From the NCBI RefSeq assembly GCF_001624705.1, contig NZ_JSEO01000018.1:44819-108818 (forward strand): 64,000 nucleotides of DNA, in the 5' to 3' direction. Position 1 is the stretch's first letter. Every line of letters begins with the position of its first letter. This stretch comes from Marinomonas sp. SBI8L. GTDB taxonomy: Bacteria > Pseudomonadota > Gammaproteobacteria > Pseudomonadales > Marinomonadaceae. The notes under the pieces were generated by a model. It saw only the letters and a program-made list of their open reading frames with translations, was not told the origin of the DNA and searched no databases. Made by a program: the position numbers and the translations under genes. Positions 37,469 through 46,855 of this stretch are shown here, piece by piece.

Positions 37469-37605
37469 GACGGTAAAATTGTCCCATTTTGGCTTGATAA
37501 AAGCGCTTTAGATTCAAGCCTAGTGTTAATTATCGATAGAATTGTTAATTGTGAGCTATTTTATATAGATGAGGCACTAATTAGAAGGCACAAGAGGGTC
37601 TAGTT

Positions 37606-38037
37606 ATGAAATCAGATAAAAAAGAAAGCAAAACCAATGAGGGAATCGTAAAAGAGACACGAAAAACACTGGAAGCGGCTAAATCATGGGTGGTTGATGA
37701 TGCACATCTTGCTACAGCATATTGGCATCATAAGATGGGATACATGGAAGCTTGGGTGTCTGCTCATTGGCATTTGGTACTTGAAAAGGGGCATGATGCA
37801 CTAGAAGATCTTGAAGAAATTGAAGACTTAGGTTTGTTGTGGTTGGTGGATCATGTTAATCAAAACCCAGTTCCTTTAGCCCATTGTCATACGGCAGGTA
37901 GTCGTTGTGAAGCAGGAGAGTATTTATGTATGTCTTGCAATCAAAATCAGATATTAGAAATAAGTACTGAATTAGAGGTTTGTGATAACTGCGGTTATGG
38001 TGTGTTTTCAAATCACCCTAAGTCTGCTGAAGAATGA
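37606..38037 (+). CDS. ybeL: YbeL-like zinc ribbon protein (DUF1451)
   Basis: A 143-residue soluble protein. The N-terminal half is helical with repeated His and Trp (ATAYWHHKMGYMEAWVSAHW, about residues 38-57). The C-terminal half holds a zinc ribbon with CMSCNQN and CDNCGYG pairs. This matches the DUF1451 family, which includes YbeL of Escherichia coli, and the position next to leuS supports the assignment. AGAGGGTCTAGTT gives a fair ribosome site. No function is established. Confidence 0.82.
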   Translation: MKSDKKESKTNEGIVKETRKTLEAAKSWVVDDAHLATAYWHHKMGYMEAWVSAHWHLVLEKGHDALEDLEEIEDLGLLWLVDHVNQNPVPLAHCHTAGSRCEAGEYLCMSCNQNQILEISTELEVCDNCGYGVFSNHPKSAEE

Positions 38038-38350
38038 TTTAAATCACAGTTAAGCTCACATTTTACTAGATGAGACTCATCTGGTGAACCAGCTTGAATT
38101 GATGGAAGACAAAAGCCCTAAAACCCCCCCTCAAGGTTTGCACAGATAACCTTTGCTATATTACTCTTGCTCTCGAAAAATGGTTTCAAGGATAGAAACT
38201 GCCGCTATAAATTGAAGGATGCCTCCTCTTTGTTATCCCTTGCTGCCATTTCATGTCGGCTAAGCCGAGTTCACAGCTTTCTATCACCCTAAAATTTATG
38301 TGCGGCTGAATAGAGCATGTTTTTTATGCTTGTTAATAAGGATATTAATT
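38038..38350. other. Gap before the BCCT transporter gene
   Basis: About 310 bases without a convincing gene. A perfect palindrome AGATGAGACTCATCT (38068-38082) may end the ybeL-like transcript or bind a regulator, and a small hairpin TCGGC-TAA-GCCGA lies at 38256-38268. No known riboswitch pattern recognised. Confidence 0.45.
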
Positions 38351-39907
38351 ATGAAAATGAGCCAACCGCAAAATGTTGCGGTCATATCTCAAGGCGCAAA
38401 GCCTAGAGAAGCGTATTTTAACCTTACTAGGTTTAACCCTGTTTTACTCTTATCTTCTGCTGTCATACTGATTGTCTTACTTGTGTGCCTCTTTGTTCCT
38501 GAATGGGCTAAAGGTATTTTTGTGGGAGGTAGACGTTGGTCTGTGATACATCTTGATTGGCTCTTTATGCTAAGTGCAAATCTATTGCTTGGCTTTTGCT
38601 TAGTCTTGGCTGTTTCGCCTTTAGGTAAAAGAAGGCTAGGTTCTGAGTCTGTACAGTTTTCAAATTTCGCATGGTATTCAATGATTGTAATGACAGGCGT
38701 TGGCTTAACCTTGGTATTCTGGGGAGTAACCGAGCCTGCTGCATTTTATACTGATTGGTGGGGAGTGCCTTTTAACCAAGAGGCGAGGAGCCAGGAAGCG
38801 GAGAACTTAGCATTGGCTGCCAGTTTATACCACTGGGGCTTACATCCTTGGGCTATCTATACTGTCATGGGGCTAGCCATTGCTTATGCTACATATAACA
38901 AGGGCTTACCTTTAAAGTTTAGTTCCATTATTTATCCATTTTTAAAACAAAAAACACACAGGTTAAGTGGAAATGTGCTTGATACCTTGGCTGTGGTGGC
39001 AACCGTATTTGGGGTTGCCACCACTATGGGACTAGGGGCAAGACAAGCGGCTAAATCCTTAGAATATTTATATGCCATACCTAATACCCTGATCAGTCAG
39101 AGTGTTTTGATTCTTGTTGCAAGTCTTCTTCTCTTTTTAGTTATGCACTTGGGGTTAGTAAAAGGGATTAAAAAATTCAGTTTGGCTAATTTGATTTTAG
39201 CTTGTGTATTTGCGCTTGCGCTAGTTGTGTTAGCTGGCTTAACTAATGCCTTGTCAGTGTTAGGTATTACGGCTTTTGAGTATGCGAACAACTTTATTGC
39301 CTTCAGCCAGTGGTCAGAACGAACTGATCTTAAGTTTTTCCATGGCTGGACTATTTTTTATTGGATTTGGTGGTTTTCTTGGGCGCCTTTTATTGGTTTG
39401 TTTATTGCCCGAATTTCAAAAGGTCGCAGTATTAGAGAATGTGTTTTTGCAATTCTTATTATTCCAAGTTTGTTTTCATTGTTTTGGTTTAGCGCTTTAG
39501 GTGGTATTGGTCTAGAGCAAATATCTCAAGGCATTGGATCGATAATGGAGCCGAGATTATCACCAACTACTGCCTTATTTAAAATGTTAGAAATATTGCC
39601 ATTTACTCAAATGCTAGCTTTTATTGGAATAGTGCTTGTGCTGATTTGCTTTGTATCTACAAGCAATGCGTCTGTCTATTCGCTTGAGTTGCTAACAAGA
39701 AATACTAAGCAGATTAGAAGCAAAAAAGTGAGTCAGTTTTGGGTTCTAATTCAAGCTTGTGTAGCATTAAGCTTATTAGTGTTTGGTGGTAAAAAAGCCC
39801 TTGAATCAGCCCAATCAGCATCGCTACTTATAGGTGTTTTATTATGCTTTCTGCTGTTAATTGCCAGTGTGGGTTTGATTTATAATCTCAAAAAAGACAA
39901 GCTCTAG
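38351..39907 (+). CDS. BCCT family betaine/carnitine/choline transporter
   Basis: A 518-residue membrane protein with about 12 hydrophobic segments. The BCCT signature reads WTIFYWIWWFSWAPFIGLF (near residue 332), and a second conserved stretch LYHWGLHPWAIYTVMGLAIA is near residue 160; WGVTEPA and GVATTMGLGA are also typical. Members import quaternary amines or related osmolytes with sodium or protons. The start at 38351 (AAGGA about 8 bases upstream) removes a non-conserved lead from 38300. It sits with ybeL between lnt and leuS on the opposite strand, in a spot where the core block is usually tight. Confidence 0.92.
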   Translation: MKMSQPQNVAVISQGAKPREAYFNLTRFNPVLLLSSAVILIVLLVCLFVPEWAKGIFVGGRRWSVIHLDWLFMLSANLLLGFCLVLAVSPLGKRRLGSESVQFSNFAWYSMIVMTGVGLTLVFWGVTEPAAFYTDWWGVPFNQEARSQEAENLALAASLYHWGLHPWAIYTVMGLAIAYATYNKGLPLKFSSIIYPFLKQKTHRLSGNVLDTLAVVATVFGVATTMGLGARQAAKSLEYLYAIPNTLISQSVLILVASLLLFLVMHLGLVKGIKKFSLANLILACVFALALVVLAGLTNALSVLGITAFEYANNFIAFSQWSERTDLKFFHGWTIFYWIWWFSWAPFIGLFIARISKGRSIRECVFAILIIPSLFSLFWFSALGGIGLEQISQGIGSIMEPRLSPTTALFKMLEILPFTQMLAFIGIVLVLICFVSTSNASVYSLELLTRNTKQIRSKKVSQFWVLIQACVALSLLVFGGKKALESAQSASLLIGVLLCFLLLIASVGLIYNLKKDKL

Positions 39908-39941
39908 AGTCCATTAGACTGACAAAAAATTCCAATAAAAG

Positions 39942-39971
39942 AAAAGCCAAGGTTAAAGCACCTTGGCTTTT
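39942..39971. terminator. Bidirectional terminator between BCCT gene and lnt
   Basis: AAAAGCCAAGGT (39942-39953) pairs perfectly with ACCTTGGCTTTT (39960-39971); A and T tracts on each side suit both directions. Confidence 0.85.
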
Positions 39972-39976
39972 TAGCT

Positions 39977-41575
39977 TCAATCCTTAGCTTTGATTAGGTA
40001 ATAGAGTAGATATAAAGCTATGAGTGAAAAAAGGAAGCTCAGCACAATGAGGTTGCCGTAAGTAACATAGGGAGTAATACCTTTTAAAAGTTTTACGTCT
40101 GCTGTTAGGCTTGAGCGAGTAAATTGTGGTAGCTGTTTTATAATGTTGCCTTTCTCATCCATAATTGCCGTAACACCGGTATTTGTTGCCCTGATTAAAT
40201 ATCGGCTACTTTCTTTGGCTCTAAATTGAGCTATCTGTAGGTGCTGTAATGGCCCTATGGACTCACCAAACCAACCATCATTGCTCACCGTTAATAAGAT
40301 ATCACTGTCTCTCACCATATTTCGCACTAGATCTGGATAAACAATCTCATAACAAATAAAGCTAGATATTGCCCATTCGCCAATTTGTAAGCTTGGTTGG
40401 TTAATCTCTCCTTTTTGGAATGAGGTCATTGGTTGTCCGAAGATATCAAAAACTGGACCGAGTAAATCTTGAAAGGGAATGTACTCACCAAAAGGAACAA
40501 GTTTTTGTTTAAGGTATAAACCAAAACCATCACCGAATGTCCAAAGGCCATTATAGAAACTGCCTTGGCCAATGTCTTTATCGGGGGATTGAGTAAAAAC
40601 AGGAACACCCGTGATTAAGCTGGTATTAGACTCTTTTAATACTTTATCGAACGGGGCTAAAAAGGGTGCCACTTGATGATGTAAATAGGTGATGGCGGTT
40701 TCTGGCCAAACAATGAGGTCACTATCAAGGTGCTCTAGACTTGCTGCCTGATAATAGTCGAGAGTTGGCCCTGCGTTCTCGGGTAACCACTTTTCATCCT
40801 GCTTAATATTGCCTTGAATTAAGGTTGTTTTTAACTTGCCAATTTCCTGACTAAATTCGATAGGGGTGTTGTGAAGATACAAGCTTGTTCCCCACGCAAG
40901 CAATATTGTAATACCTAAGAGGGATTGTTTTTTTAATCCCTCAAAAAAAGCGGCGACAGGGAAACTAAAGGTCAAAATGGCGAGGCTGGTTAACAGCCAT
41001 ATCCCACCAATAGGTGATAACTCAAATGCCCACGTTGTATGTAAGCTATAGCCAGGTAATAGCCAAGGGAAACCTGTAAATAAAGTACTTCTCAGGTATT
41101 CAGATAAAAGTAGGCTGACAGTGAAAACGAGACTAATTGGCCAGTGTTGAAATCTTGTTATGAGTTTCCAAGTTAGGCTGAAGGCAAGTGCATAAAAGCT
41201 TGCCAATACAGCGACAAAGGCGAGAGTAATTAGAACCGAGAGAAGCCAGCCTATTTGCCCATAAGTGGCAATACTGACATAAACCCATGAGATACCAGCT
41301 CCAAAAAAACCTAACCCTAACGCGAGACCACTTCTAAAAGCTGTTTTTAATGTATCTGCTTGTTTGATAAACCAAATACTAGAACAGATGCTAATGGCAT
41401 AAGCTGGCCAAAAATTAAAGGGAGCGAAGGCTAATACGCCAAAGACACCGCTTAATAAGGCAAATAAGTAATTAACTTTATTGCCATATTTTGCTTTGCA
41501 TTGGTTAATGAGTTCGCCGCATTTCGTTAGCAGATTAAGAAGTAATGTATTAGTTGTTAAACGTCCATGTTTCAT
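39977..41575 (-). CDS. lnt: Apolipoprotein N-acyltransferase
   Basis: A 532-residue inner-membrane enzyme with about six N-terminal helices and a periplasmic nitrilase-like domain. The catalytic residues can be placed: Glu in VWPETAITYL, Lys in the KQKLVPFGEYIPF region, and Cys in SFICYEIVYPDLV. It attaches the third acyl chain to the N-terminal cysteine of lipoproteins. It lies just after corC (gap 6 bases), closing the miaB-ybeZ-ybeY-corC-lnt block, as is usual in Gammaproteobacteria. Confidence 0.96.
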   Translation of the reverse strand: MKHGRLTTNTLLLNLLTKCGELINQCKAKYGNKVNYLFALLSGVFGVLAFAPFNFWPAYAISICSSIWFIKQADTLKTAFRSGLALGLGFFGAGISWVYVSIATYGQIGWLLSVLITLAFVAVLASFYALAFSLTWKLITRFQHWPISLVFTVSLLLSEYLRSTLFTGFPWLLPGYSLHTTWAFELSPIGGIWLLTSLAILTFSFPVAAFFEGLKKQSLLGITILLAWGTSLYLHNTPIEFSQEIGKLKTTLIQGNIKQDEKWLPENAGPTLDYYQAASLEHLDSDLIVWPETAITYLHHQVAPFLAPFDKVLKESNTSLITGVPVFTQSPDKDIGQGSFYNGLWTFGDGFGLYLKQKLVPFGEYIPFQDLLGPVFDIFGQPMTSFQKGEINQPSLQIGEWAISSFICYEIVYPDLVRNMVRDSDILLTVSNDGWFGESIGPLQHLQIAQFRAKESSRYLIRATNTGVTAIMDEKGNIIKQLPQFTRSSLTADVKLLKGITPYVTYGNLIVLSFLFSLIALYLLYYLIKAKD

Positions 41576-41581
41576 TATTAA

Positions 41582-42451
41582 TTAGGCAAAATCTTCAGCT
41601 TCAGGAAAAGTCACCTGTAACGTTTTCACACGACGACCATCTGATTTCACAACTGTGAAGTTAATATCGTCAATTGCGATTTCCTCTCCACGACTTGGTA
41701 CATGACCAAACTGCTGAACTATAATGCCGCCAATAGTATCAAACTCTTCTTCACTGAATTGTGTTTTAAAGTACTGGTTAAAATCTTCAACCGCATAAAG
41801 GGCAGGTACATGGTATGTGCCCGGAGACTCAAGCTTTTGCACATCTTCATTTTCTAACTTGTCAGTTTCATCTTCGATTTCACCAACAATCTGTTCTAGA
41901 ACATCTTCGATTGTCACTAAACCAGAAACACTGCCATATTCATCTAATACAATCGCCATGTGATAGCGCTTGGTACGAAACTCATTTAACAGTACATTTA
42001 AGCGTTTACTTTCAGGAATAAAGTTAGCTTCTCTTAATCTTTCTAAGAAGTCTTCATTAGTGACTTCACCTTCATTAAAAAGAAGAGGAAGTAAATCTTT
42101 TGCTAGTAATACACCTAATATTTCATCGGAATCTTCACCCACAACAGGAAAACGCGAGTGTGATGATTCAATGATTTTTCTCAAGGTTGTTTTTGGGTCA
42201 TCATCTGACTTGACTACCACCATCTGAGAAGGGGGGATCATTATGTCTCTTACTTGAACCTCGGATACCTCAAGTGCGCCTTCGATAATTGTGAATGCAT
42301 CCTTGTCGATAACTTCTGATTGAACAGAAGCTTCCAGTAGATTGATAATATCTTCTCTACTTTTTGGTTCATCATTAAAAGCCTGACTTAGGCGCTCAAA
42401 CCATGATTTTGGCTGTTGATCGTTTGAGGGACTCGATCGGTCTTCGCTCAT
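41582..42451 (-). CDS. corC: CorC/YbeX family CBS-domain protein
   Basis: A 289-residue cytosolic protein with two CBS domains (VRDIMIPPSQMVVVKSDDD near residue 72, and YHMAIVLDEYGSVSGLVTIED near residue 160 written here only in part: VLDEYGSVSGLVTIEDVLEQ) and a C-terminal CorC/HlyC domain ending with DDINFTVVKSDGRRVKTLQV. It is linked with magnesium and cobalt efflux and ribosome metabolism in Escherichia coli. It lacks the membrane DUF21 domain of full-length CNNM-type transporters, as expected for YbeX. 12 bases separate it from ybeY. Confidence 0.95.
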   Translation of the reverse strand: MSEDRSSPSNDQQPKSWFERLSQAFNDEPKSREDIINLLEASVQSEVIDKDAFTIIEGALEVSEVQVRDIMIPPSQMVVVKSDDDPKTTLRKIIESSHSRFPVVGEDSDEILGVLLAKDLLPLLFNEGEVTNEDFLERLREANFIPESKRLNVLLNEFRTKRYHMAIVLDEYGSVSGLVTIEDVLEQIVGEIEDETDKLENEDVQKLESPGTYHVPALYAVEDFNQYFKTQFSEEEFDTIGGIIVQQFGHVPSRGEEIAIDDINFTVVKSDGRRVKTLQVTFPEAEDFA

Positions 42452-42463
42452 AGTAGTCTGATC

Positions 42464-42928
42464 TCACTCATTTATCAGATAGGGATTAGGAATGTTTAAT
42501 TGCGCTAGTATGCTTATTTCTAAGCTTTCCATTTCTTGCGCATCATCTTCATTTATATGGTCATAACCAAGTAAATGCAAGGTACCATGAATTACCATAT
42601 GTGCCCAATGATGAAATAAGGTTTTATTTTGATCTTTTGCTTCAAGTTCAACAACCTGCTTGCAAATGATGAGATCACCCAAAAGTGGGATTTCTATTCC
42701 TTCGGGCACATCAAAAGGAAAAGACAATACATTGGTTGACTTGTCTTTTCCTCTATATTGATGGTTAAGCTGTTGGCTTTCTTCTTCATCAACAATACGC
42801 ACTGTTAATTCGAAAACAGTACCGTTTTGAGGAAGTGCTGGTGCAATCCAGTTTGCAAAGTCTTGTTCACTGGGTAGGTTATCAGTGTTCTCACTTGCAA
42901 GTTGTAAATCGAGATCTAGGTTTGTCAT
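42464..42928 (-). CDS. ybeY: Endoribonuclease YbeY (rRNA maturation)
   Basis: A 154-residue metal-dependent RNase with the UPF0054 zinc site [19 protein letters not shown] (His residues spaced HxxxHxxxxxH). It processes the 16S rRNA 3' end and takes part in ribosome quality control. The neighbour ybeZ ends with TAA at 42930-42932, and I prefer ATG 42928, one base after that stop; an ATG at 42946 overlapping ybeZ is possible and adds six residues. It is coupled to ybeZ and corC as in other Gammaproteobacteria. Confidence 0.93.
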   Translation of the reverse strand: MTNLDLDLQLASENTDNLPSEQDFANWIAPALPQNGTVFELTVRIVDEEESQQLNHQYRGKDKSTNVLSFPFDVPEGIEIPLLGDLIICKQVVELEAKDQNKTLFHHWAHMVIHGTLHLLGYDHINEDDAQEMESLEISILAQLNIPNPYLINE

Positions 42929-42929
42929 C

Positions 42930-43982
42930 TTATTCACTGTCTGCATTTAGCATTTCTGCTTTTTCTTGTTGAGCTTTGATATTGGCTGCTTTTTTTGCTT
43001 CGCGCTCTTTTTCTTGCTCTTCATCAAAGGCATCATAAGCTTCAACAATGCGTTGTACAAGTGGGTGTCTGACAACATCCATTGAACTAAATTGAGTCAT
43101 GCTAATGCCTTTGACATTATCCAAGACGTGCATGGCATGAGCTAGTCCAGACGAGGTGCCTCTTGGTAGATCAACCTGAGTTCTATCACCAGTAATAACC
43201 GCGGTTGAACCAAAGCCTATACGAGTCAAAAACATCTTCATTTGTTCTCTTGTCGTATTTTGAGATTCATCAAGAATGATAAATGCATTATTCAGTGTTC
43301 GACCACGCATGAAGGCTAAGGGTGCAATTTCAATAACATTTTTCTCAATAAGCTTATCAACTAGTTCAAAGCCGAGCATTTCATACAAGGCGTCATAGAG
43401 AGGGCGTAAATAAGGGTCGATTTTCTGGGTTAGATCACCCGGCAAAAAGCCTAGTTTTTCACCTGCTTCTACGGCAGGACGAACCAACATAATTCGTTCG
43501 ACTCTATCGCTTTCTAATGCTTCTACTGCGCAAGCTACTGCTAGATAGGTTTTACCTGTACCAGCAGGGCCAATGCCAAAATTAATATCATTCTGGCGAA
43601 TTTGCTTCACATAGCCCTGTTGGTTACGACCTTTTGCCTTTACATGTAGTTTACGTGTTTTAATTGTTTGGAATTCAGGTGTGCTGTCTTTTGACGATAA
43701 AGCTTCTACCGCAGATTCTTGTAAAAACAAATGAATCATTTGCGGGCTTAAATCGGCTTCAACCAATGCTTCACGGTACAAATTCTCAAGCAAGGTTTTA
43801 CAGCTTGATAAAGCCTTTTTATCAGCCCCTGTGATGGTAAAAAGCTCTCCACGATAACCTATCTCTACTTCAAGTCTTTCTTCGATAAGCTTTAAATTAC
43901 TATCAAGTTGACCACAAAGGTTAGCGAGTGCTGCAGCTTGTGCAGGCTGCAGTCTTGTATGTAGGGTTGCTAGTGTGTCCAA
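42930..43982 (-). CDS. ybeZ: PhoH-like ATPase YbeZ
   Basis: A 350-residue PhoH family ATPase. Walker A is [19 protein letters not shown] (about residue 138), Walker B-type [10 protein letters not shown] follows near residue 235, and [12 protein letters not shown] is the conserved sensor stretch. YbeZ interacts with YbeY in ribosome and RNA metabolism. The start codon is TTG (43980-43982) with AAGG about seven bases upstream; no better ATG lies near. The C-terminal tail is charged ([20 protein letters not shown]) and probably disordered. Confidence 0.94.
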   Translation of the reverse strand: MDTLATLHTRLQPAQAAALANLCGQLDSNLKLIEERLEVEIGYRGELFTITGADKKALSSCKTLLENLYREALVEADLSPQMIHLFLQESAVEALSSKDSTPEFQTIKTRKLHVKAKGRNQQGYVKQIRQNDINFGIGPAGTGKTYLAVACAVEALESDRVERIMLVRPAVEAGEKLGFLPGDLTQKIDPYLRPLYDALYEMLGFELVDKLIEKNVIEIAPLAFMRGRTLNNAFIILDESQNTTREQMKMFLTRIGFGSTAVITGDRTQVDLPRGTSSGLAHAMHVLDNVKGISMTQFSSMDVVRHPLVQRIVEAYDAFDEEQEKEREAKKAANIKAQQEKAEMLNADSE

Positions 43983-44015
43983 GAGTTACCTTAAAACGAA
44001 AATGAATGTTAAAAA

Positions 44016-45371
44016 TTAAGCTAGTTCAAACTCTAATTCTAGTTCAGAGCTGATCAACTCACCTAATAAAGAATTAGGATAAGCGTTAGTGATAATAACG
44101 TCTGCAAATTTACCAACAAGCTGAGGTTCAACAGCCGAGAAGTTAACAATTCGGTTGTTTTCAGTTCTACCTTGCATTTGTCCTGGGTCTCTGGGCGAAT
44201 AGCCACTGACAAGAATACGTTGGGTTGTGCCTATCATAGCTTGGCTATAGTCGTAGGCATGCTGTTTGATACGACGTTGAAGTATCGCTAGGCGCTGCTT
44301 TTTCACGTCTTCAGAAATGTTATCTTCTAAATCAGATGCTGGAGTGCCTGGTCTTTGGCTGTAAATAAAGCTAAAGGAGTGGTCAAACCCGATTTCTTGA
44401 ATCAGATTCATGGTATCAATAAAGTCTTCATCAGTTTCGCCTGGGAAGCCAATAATAAAGTCTGACGATAAGCTAATCCCAGGGCGCGCTTCTTTAATAC
44501 GATTAATTTTATCGATATAAGATTGTCTGTCATGACCGCGTTTCATTGCTTTTAGAATGTTGTCAGCACCGCTTTGAACAGGCAAGTGCAAGTGGCTGAC
44601 TAGTTTTGGAATGTTTCTAAACGCTTCTATTAAGCTGTCAGTAAACTCAACCGGGTGAGATGTTGTAAATCGAATACGCTCTACTCCGTCAATTTGAGCA
44701 ATTGCACTGATAACATCTGCAAGATCAGACTCTATACCATCTGCGTCTGTACCTCTATAGGCGTTTACATTTTGGCCAAGTAGGTGGATTTCACGAACAC
44801 CTTGTTCTGCCAGCTGCATCACTTCAACAAGTATATCTGTGAAAGGTCTGCTTACTTCTTCGCCACGTGTGTAAGGTACAACGCAGAAAGTACAGTATTT
44901 ACTACAGCCTTCCATAATAGATACAAATGCTTCAGCGCCCTCAACCTTTGGTGCTGGAAGGTGGTCAAACTTTTCAATTTCAGGAAAAGTGACATCCGTA
45001 ATAGGGATGGAATTCGCCGCAGCATCAACCATTTCTGGTAATTTGTGTAAAGTTTGTGGGCCAAAAATCATATCAACATGTTTGGCTCTTTTACGGATTG
45101 AGTCACCTTCTTGGCTGGCAACACAACCACCAACGCCAATCTTTAAATCTGGATTCTTATCTTTTAGCTTTTTCCAGCGACCAAGTTGATGGTAAACCTT
45201 ATCTTGTGCTTTTTCTCGAATAGAACAGGTGTTTAAAAGAAGCACATCTGCTTCTTCTGCATTATCTGTAAGCTCCATTTCGTGACTATCGCCAAGTAAA
45301 TCTGCCATACGAGATGAATCATATTCATTCATTTGGCACCCATGGGTCTGGATGAAAAGTTTTTTTGCCAT
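44016..45371 (-). CDS. miaB: tRNA-2-methylthio-N6-dimethylallyladenosine synthase
   Basis: A 451-residue methylthiotransferase with three parts: N-terminal UPF0004 domain with cysteines in [21 protein letters not shown] and GVGGCVAS; radical SAM domain with [19 protein letters not shown] (near residue 153); and a C-terminal TRAM domain. It adds the methylthio group to isopentenylated A37 of tRNAs that read UNN codons. It is the first gene of the miaB-ybeZ-ybeY-corC-lnt block on this strand. Confidence 0.97.
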   Translation of the reverse strand: MAKKLFIQTHGCQMNEYDSSRMADLLGDSHEMELTDNAEEADVLLLNTCSIREKAQDKVYHQLGRWKKLKDKNPDLKIGVGGCVASQEGDSIRKRAKHVDMIFGPQTLHKLPEMVDAAANSIPITDVTFPEIEKFDHLPAPKVEGAEAFVSIMEGCSKYCTFCVVPYTRGEEVSRPFTDILVEVMQLAEQGVREIHLLGQNVNAYRGTDADGIESDLADVISAIAQIDGVERIRFTTSHPVEFTDSLIEAFRNIPKLVSHLHLPVQSGADNILKAMKRGHDRQSYIDKINRIKEARPGISLSSDFIIGFPGETDEDFIDTMNLIQEIGFDHSFSFIYSQRPGTPASDLEDNISEDVKKQRLAILQRRIKQHAYDYSQAMIGTTQRILVSGYSPRDPGQMQGRTENNRIVNFSAVEPQLVGKFADVIITNAYPNSLLGELISSELELEFELA

Positions 45372-45702
45372 TGTGATGTTAAGAACCGCGTAATTAATCT
45401 AGATAAAAAGGTGTCAGTTAGACTTGGTCGACATTATATGGAGCTTTGCTTTAGAAACCTAGACTAGAATACTAAACATTGTGTTTTTCTTAATATTTAT
45501 GAAGTGGGTCTTCATTAGGGGCGCTAGCTTGAACTCCTTATAAATTGGCTATTTATATGATGATTTAAATTATTATGTGTTTTGGATTCGCCTTTTAGTC
45601 GTGTAAAAACAAGAAAAACTACACATTAAGATCTAGTCTTGAAATATAAGAATAGGATTATAGGTATCAGCTTTCTCATTTTATTTGAATGGTGGATCTA
45701 TT
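45372..45702. other. Divergent gap between miaB and the Hpt protein gene
   Basis: About 330 AT-rich bases that must hold both promoters. I see no RNA gene, repeat or clear operator. Confidence 0.5.
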
Positions 45703-46803
45703 ATGGGGCAAGTAGTTTGCAAAAACTTTTCTTCTTTAGATCATGAACTAAAGAAAGATTTGGTTGAATGTTATAAGGAGGCTCAGTTAGAAATTGAGGA
45801 AATTATCAATGATATTGAGGATCAGGGGTTTGCGTTTGATAAGTTAGATACGCTATTTCGATCACTGCATAGCATGAAGGGTAATTGCTCAGTATGTTTT
45901 CTTGACCCACTTGTGGAGGTGCTTCATAAGTTAGAAGAAATCGTTGATGGAATGCGAGGAAGGTACATTGCTTATACCGTTTCCTTGGGTGAGTTAACGA
46001 ATACTGTCATTGAAGAGGTTGGCGAAATCCTGCTAGAGCTTTTTAACTCTCATGTCGTTGAAGATAATCAATTAACTTTAATGAGAGAAAAGCTGACCGA
46101 GTTATATGATTTAGAAGATGATGCTTTAAGGGGGAGTAAAGCAGAAGAAATATTGTCACTTTTGACAGCGGAAGAGAGTCAAGATACTAAAGATGAGGAT
46201 AAGGATGCCCTATTAGTAAAAGTTGAATTTACAACTGAACAAAGTAGCGACATTGAGCAGTTTAAAGCTTTGTCAGCCAAGCTAAATAGATTATTAGGTT
46301 ACTCTCCTGAAAGAGGTGAACGAATCGTGAAATTGTGTCTCTTGATCAATAACGATTTAGCTAACCCTGTTGATGCAGCTCAATTAAGCGCCGCTGCTTA
46401 TATGCATGGTATGGGGAGAGCCTTGGTGTTAAAAGCCCGTGATGATGAGCAAGCGAGAATAGCAGCAGAAAAAAACCATCCCATTGTTGGAGCCAAACTT
46501 TTAAGTAAGCATCCAGGGTGGGAGGAGGCTGTAGTGATTGTTAAAAGTCATGAAGAGCGTTTTGATGGGACGGGGTTTCCAGAAGCCTTAGTTGGATCTT
46601 TAATTCCACCAGGTGCTTTTGTTTTGTCTATGGCGGTTAAATTCATTGATCTTGTTTGGGGTGCTTCGGGCAATGAATATAAATCGAGCGCTATGAAGGC
46701 AGTACAAAAAATTAACTTCGAGAGTGGGAAGCAATTTCCGCCTCATTTTATTGATGTGTTTAATCAAACGATTAGAAAAGTGTTAGTTGCCAAAAATAGG
46801 TAG
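45703..46803 (+). CDS. Hpt domain protein with degenerate HD-GYP domain
   Basis: A 366-residue cytosolic protein. The N-terminal domain is a histidine phosphotransfer module with FRSLHSMKGNCSV (His56 as likely phospho-acceptor). The C-terminal part (from about residue 200) is HD-GYP-like: MHGMGR where LHDIGK is expected, so the metal-binding Asp is Gly236; then NHPIVGAKLL, KSHEERFDGTGFPEAL (GFP for GYP). The lost Asp suggests that it no longer cleaves cyclic-di-GMP but may bind it or a partner. The start at 45703 follows GGTGGATC; an in-frame start at 45685 is weaker. No kinase gene is adjacent. Confidence 0.82.
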   Translation: MGQVVCKNFSSLDHELKKDLVECYKEAQLEIEEIINDIEDQGFAFDKLDTLFRSLHSMKGNCSVCFLDPLVEVLHKLEEIVDGMRGRYIAYTVSLGELTNTVIEEVGEILLELFNSHVVEDNQLTLMREKLTELYDLEDDALRGSKAEEILSLLTAEESQDTKDEDKDALLVKVEFTTEQSSDIEQFKALSAKLNRLLGYSPERGERIVKLCLLINNDLANPVDAAQLSAAAYMHGMGRALVLKARDDEQARIAAEKNHPIVGAKLLSKHPGWEEAVVIVKSHEERFDGTGFPEALVGSLIPPGAFVLSMAVKFIDLVWGASGNEYKSSAMKAVQKINFESGKQFPPHFIDVFNQTIRKVLVAKNR

Positions 46804-46810
46804 GTATGAA

Positions 46811-46843
46811 AAAAAGCCAGCAGTTTGCACATACTGGCTTTTT
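46811..46843. terminator. Bidirectional terminator
   Basis: AAAAAGCCAG (46811-46820) pairs with CTGGCTTTTT (46834-46843) between the Hpt gene and the convergent lipoprotein gene; the A and T tracts serve both strands. Confidence 0.85.
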
Positions 46844-46855
46844 AAAAGTGCAGAA

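Noticed and set aside
38041-38350. Riboswitch ahead of the BCCT gene
   Set aside because: Only short unrelated hairpins were seen, with no match to a known riboswitch core.
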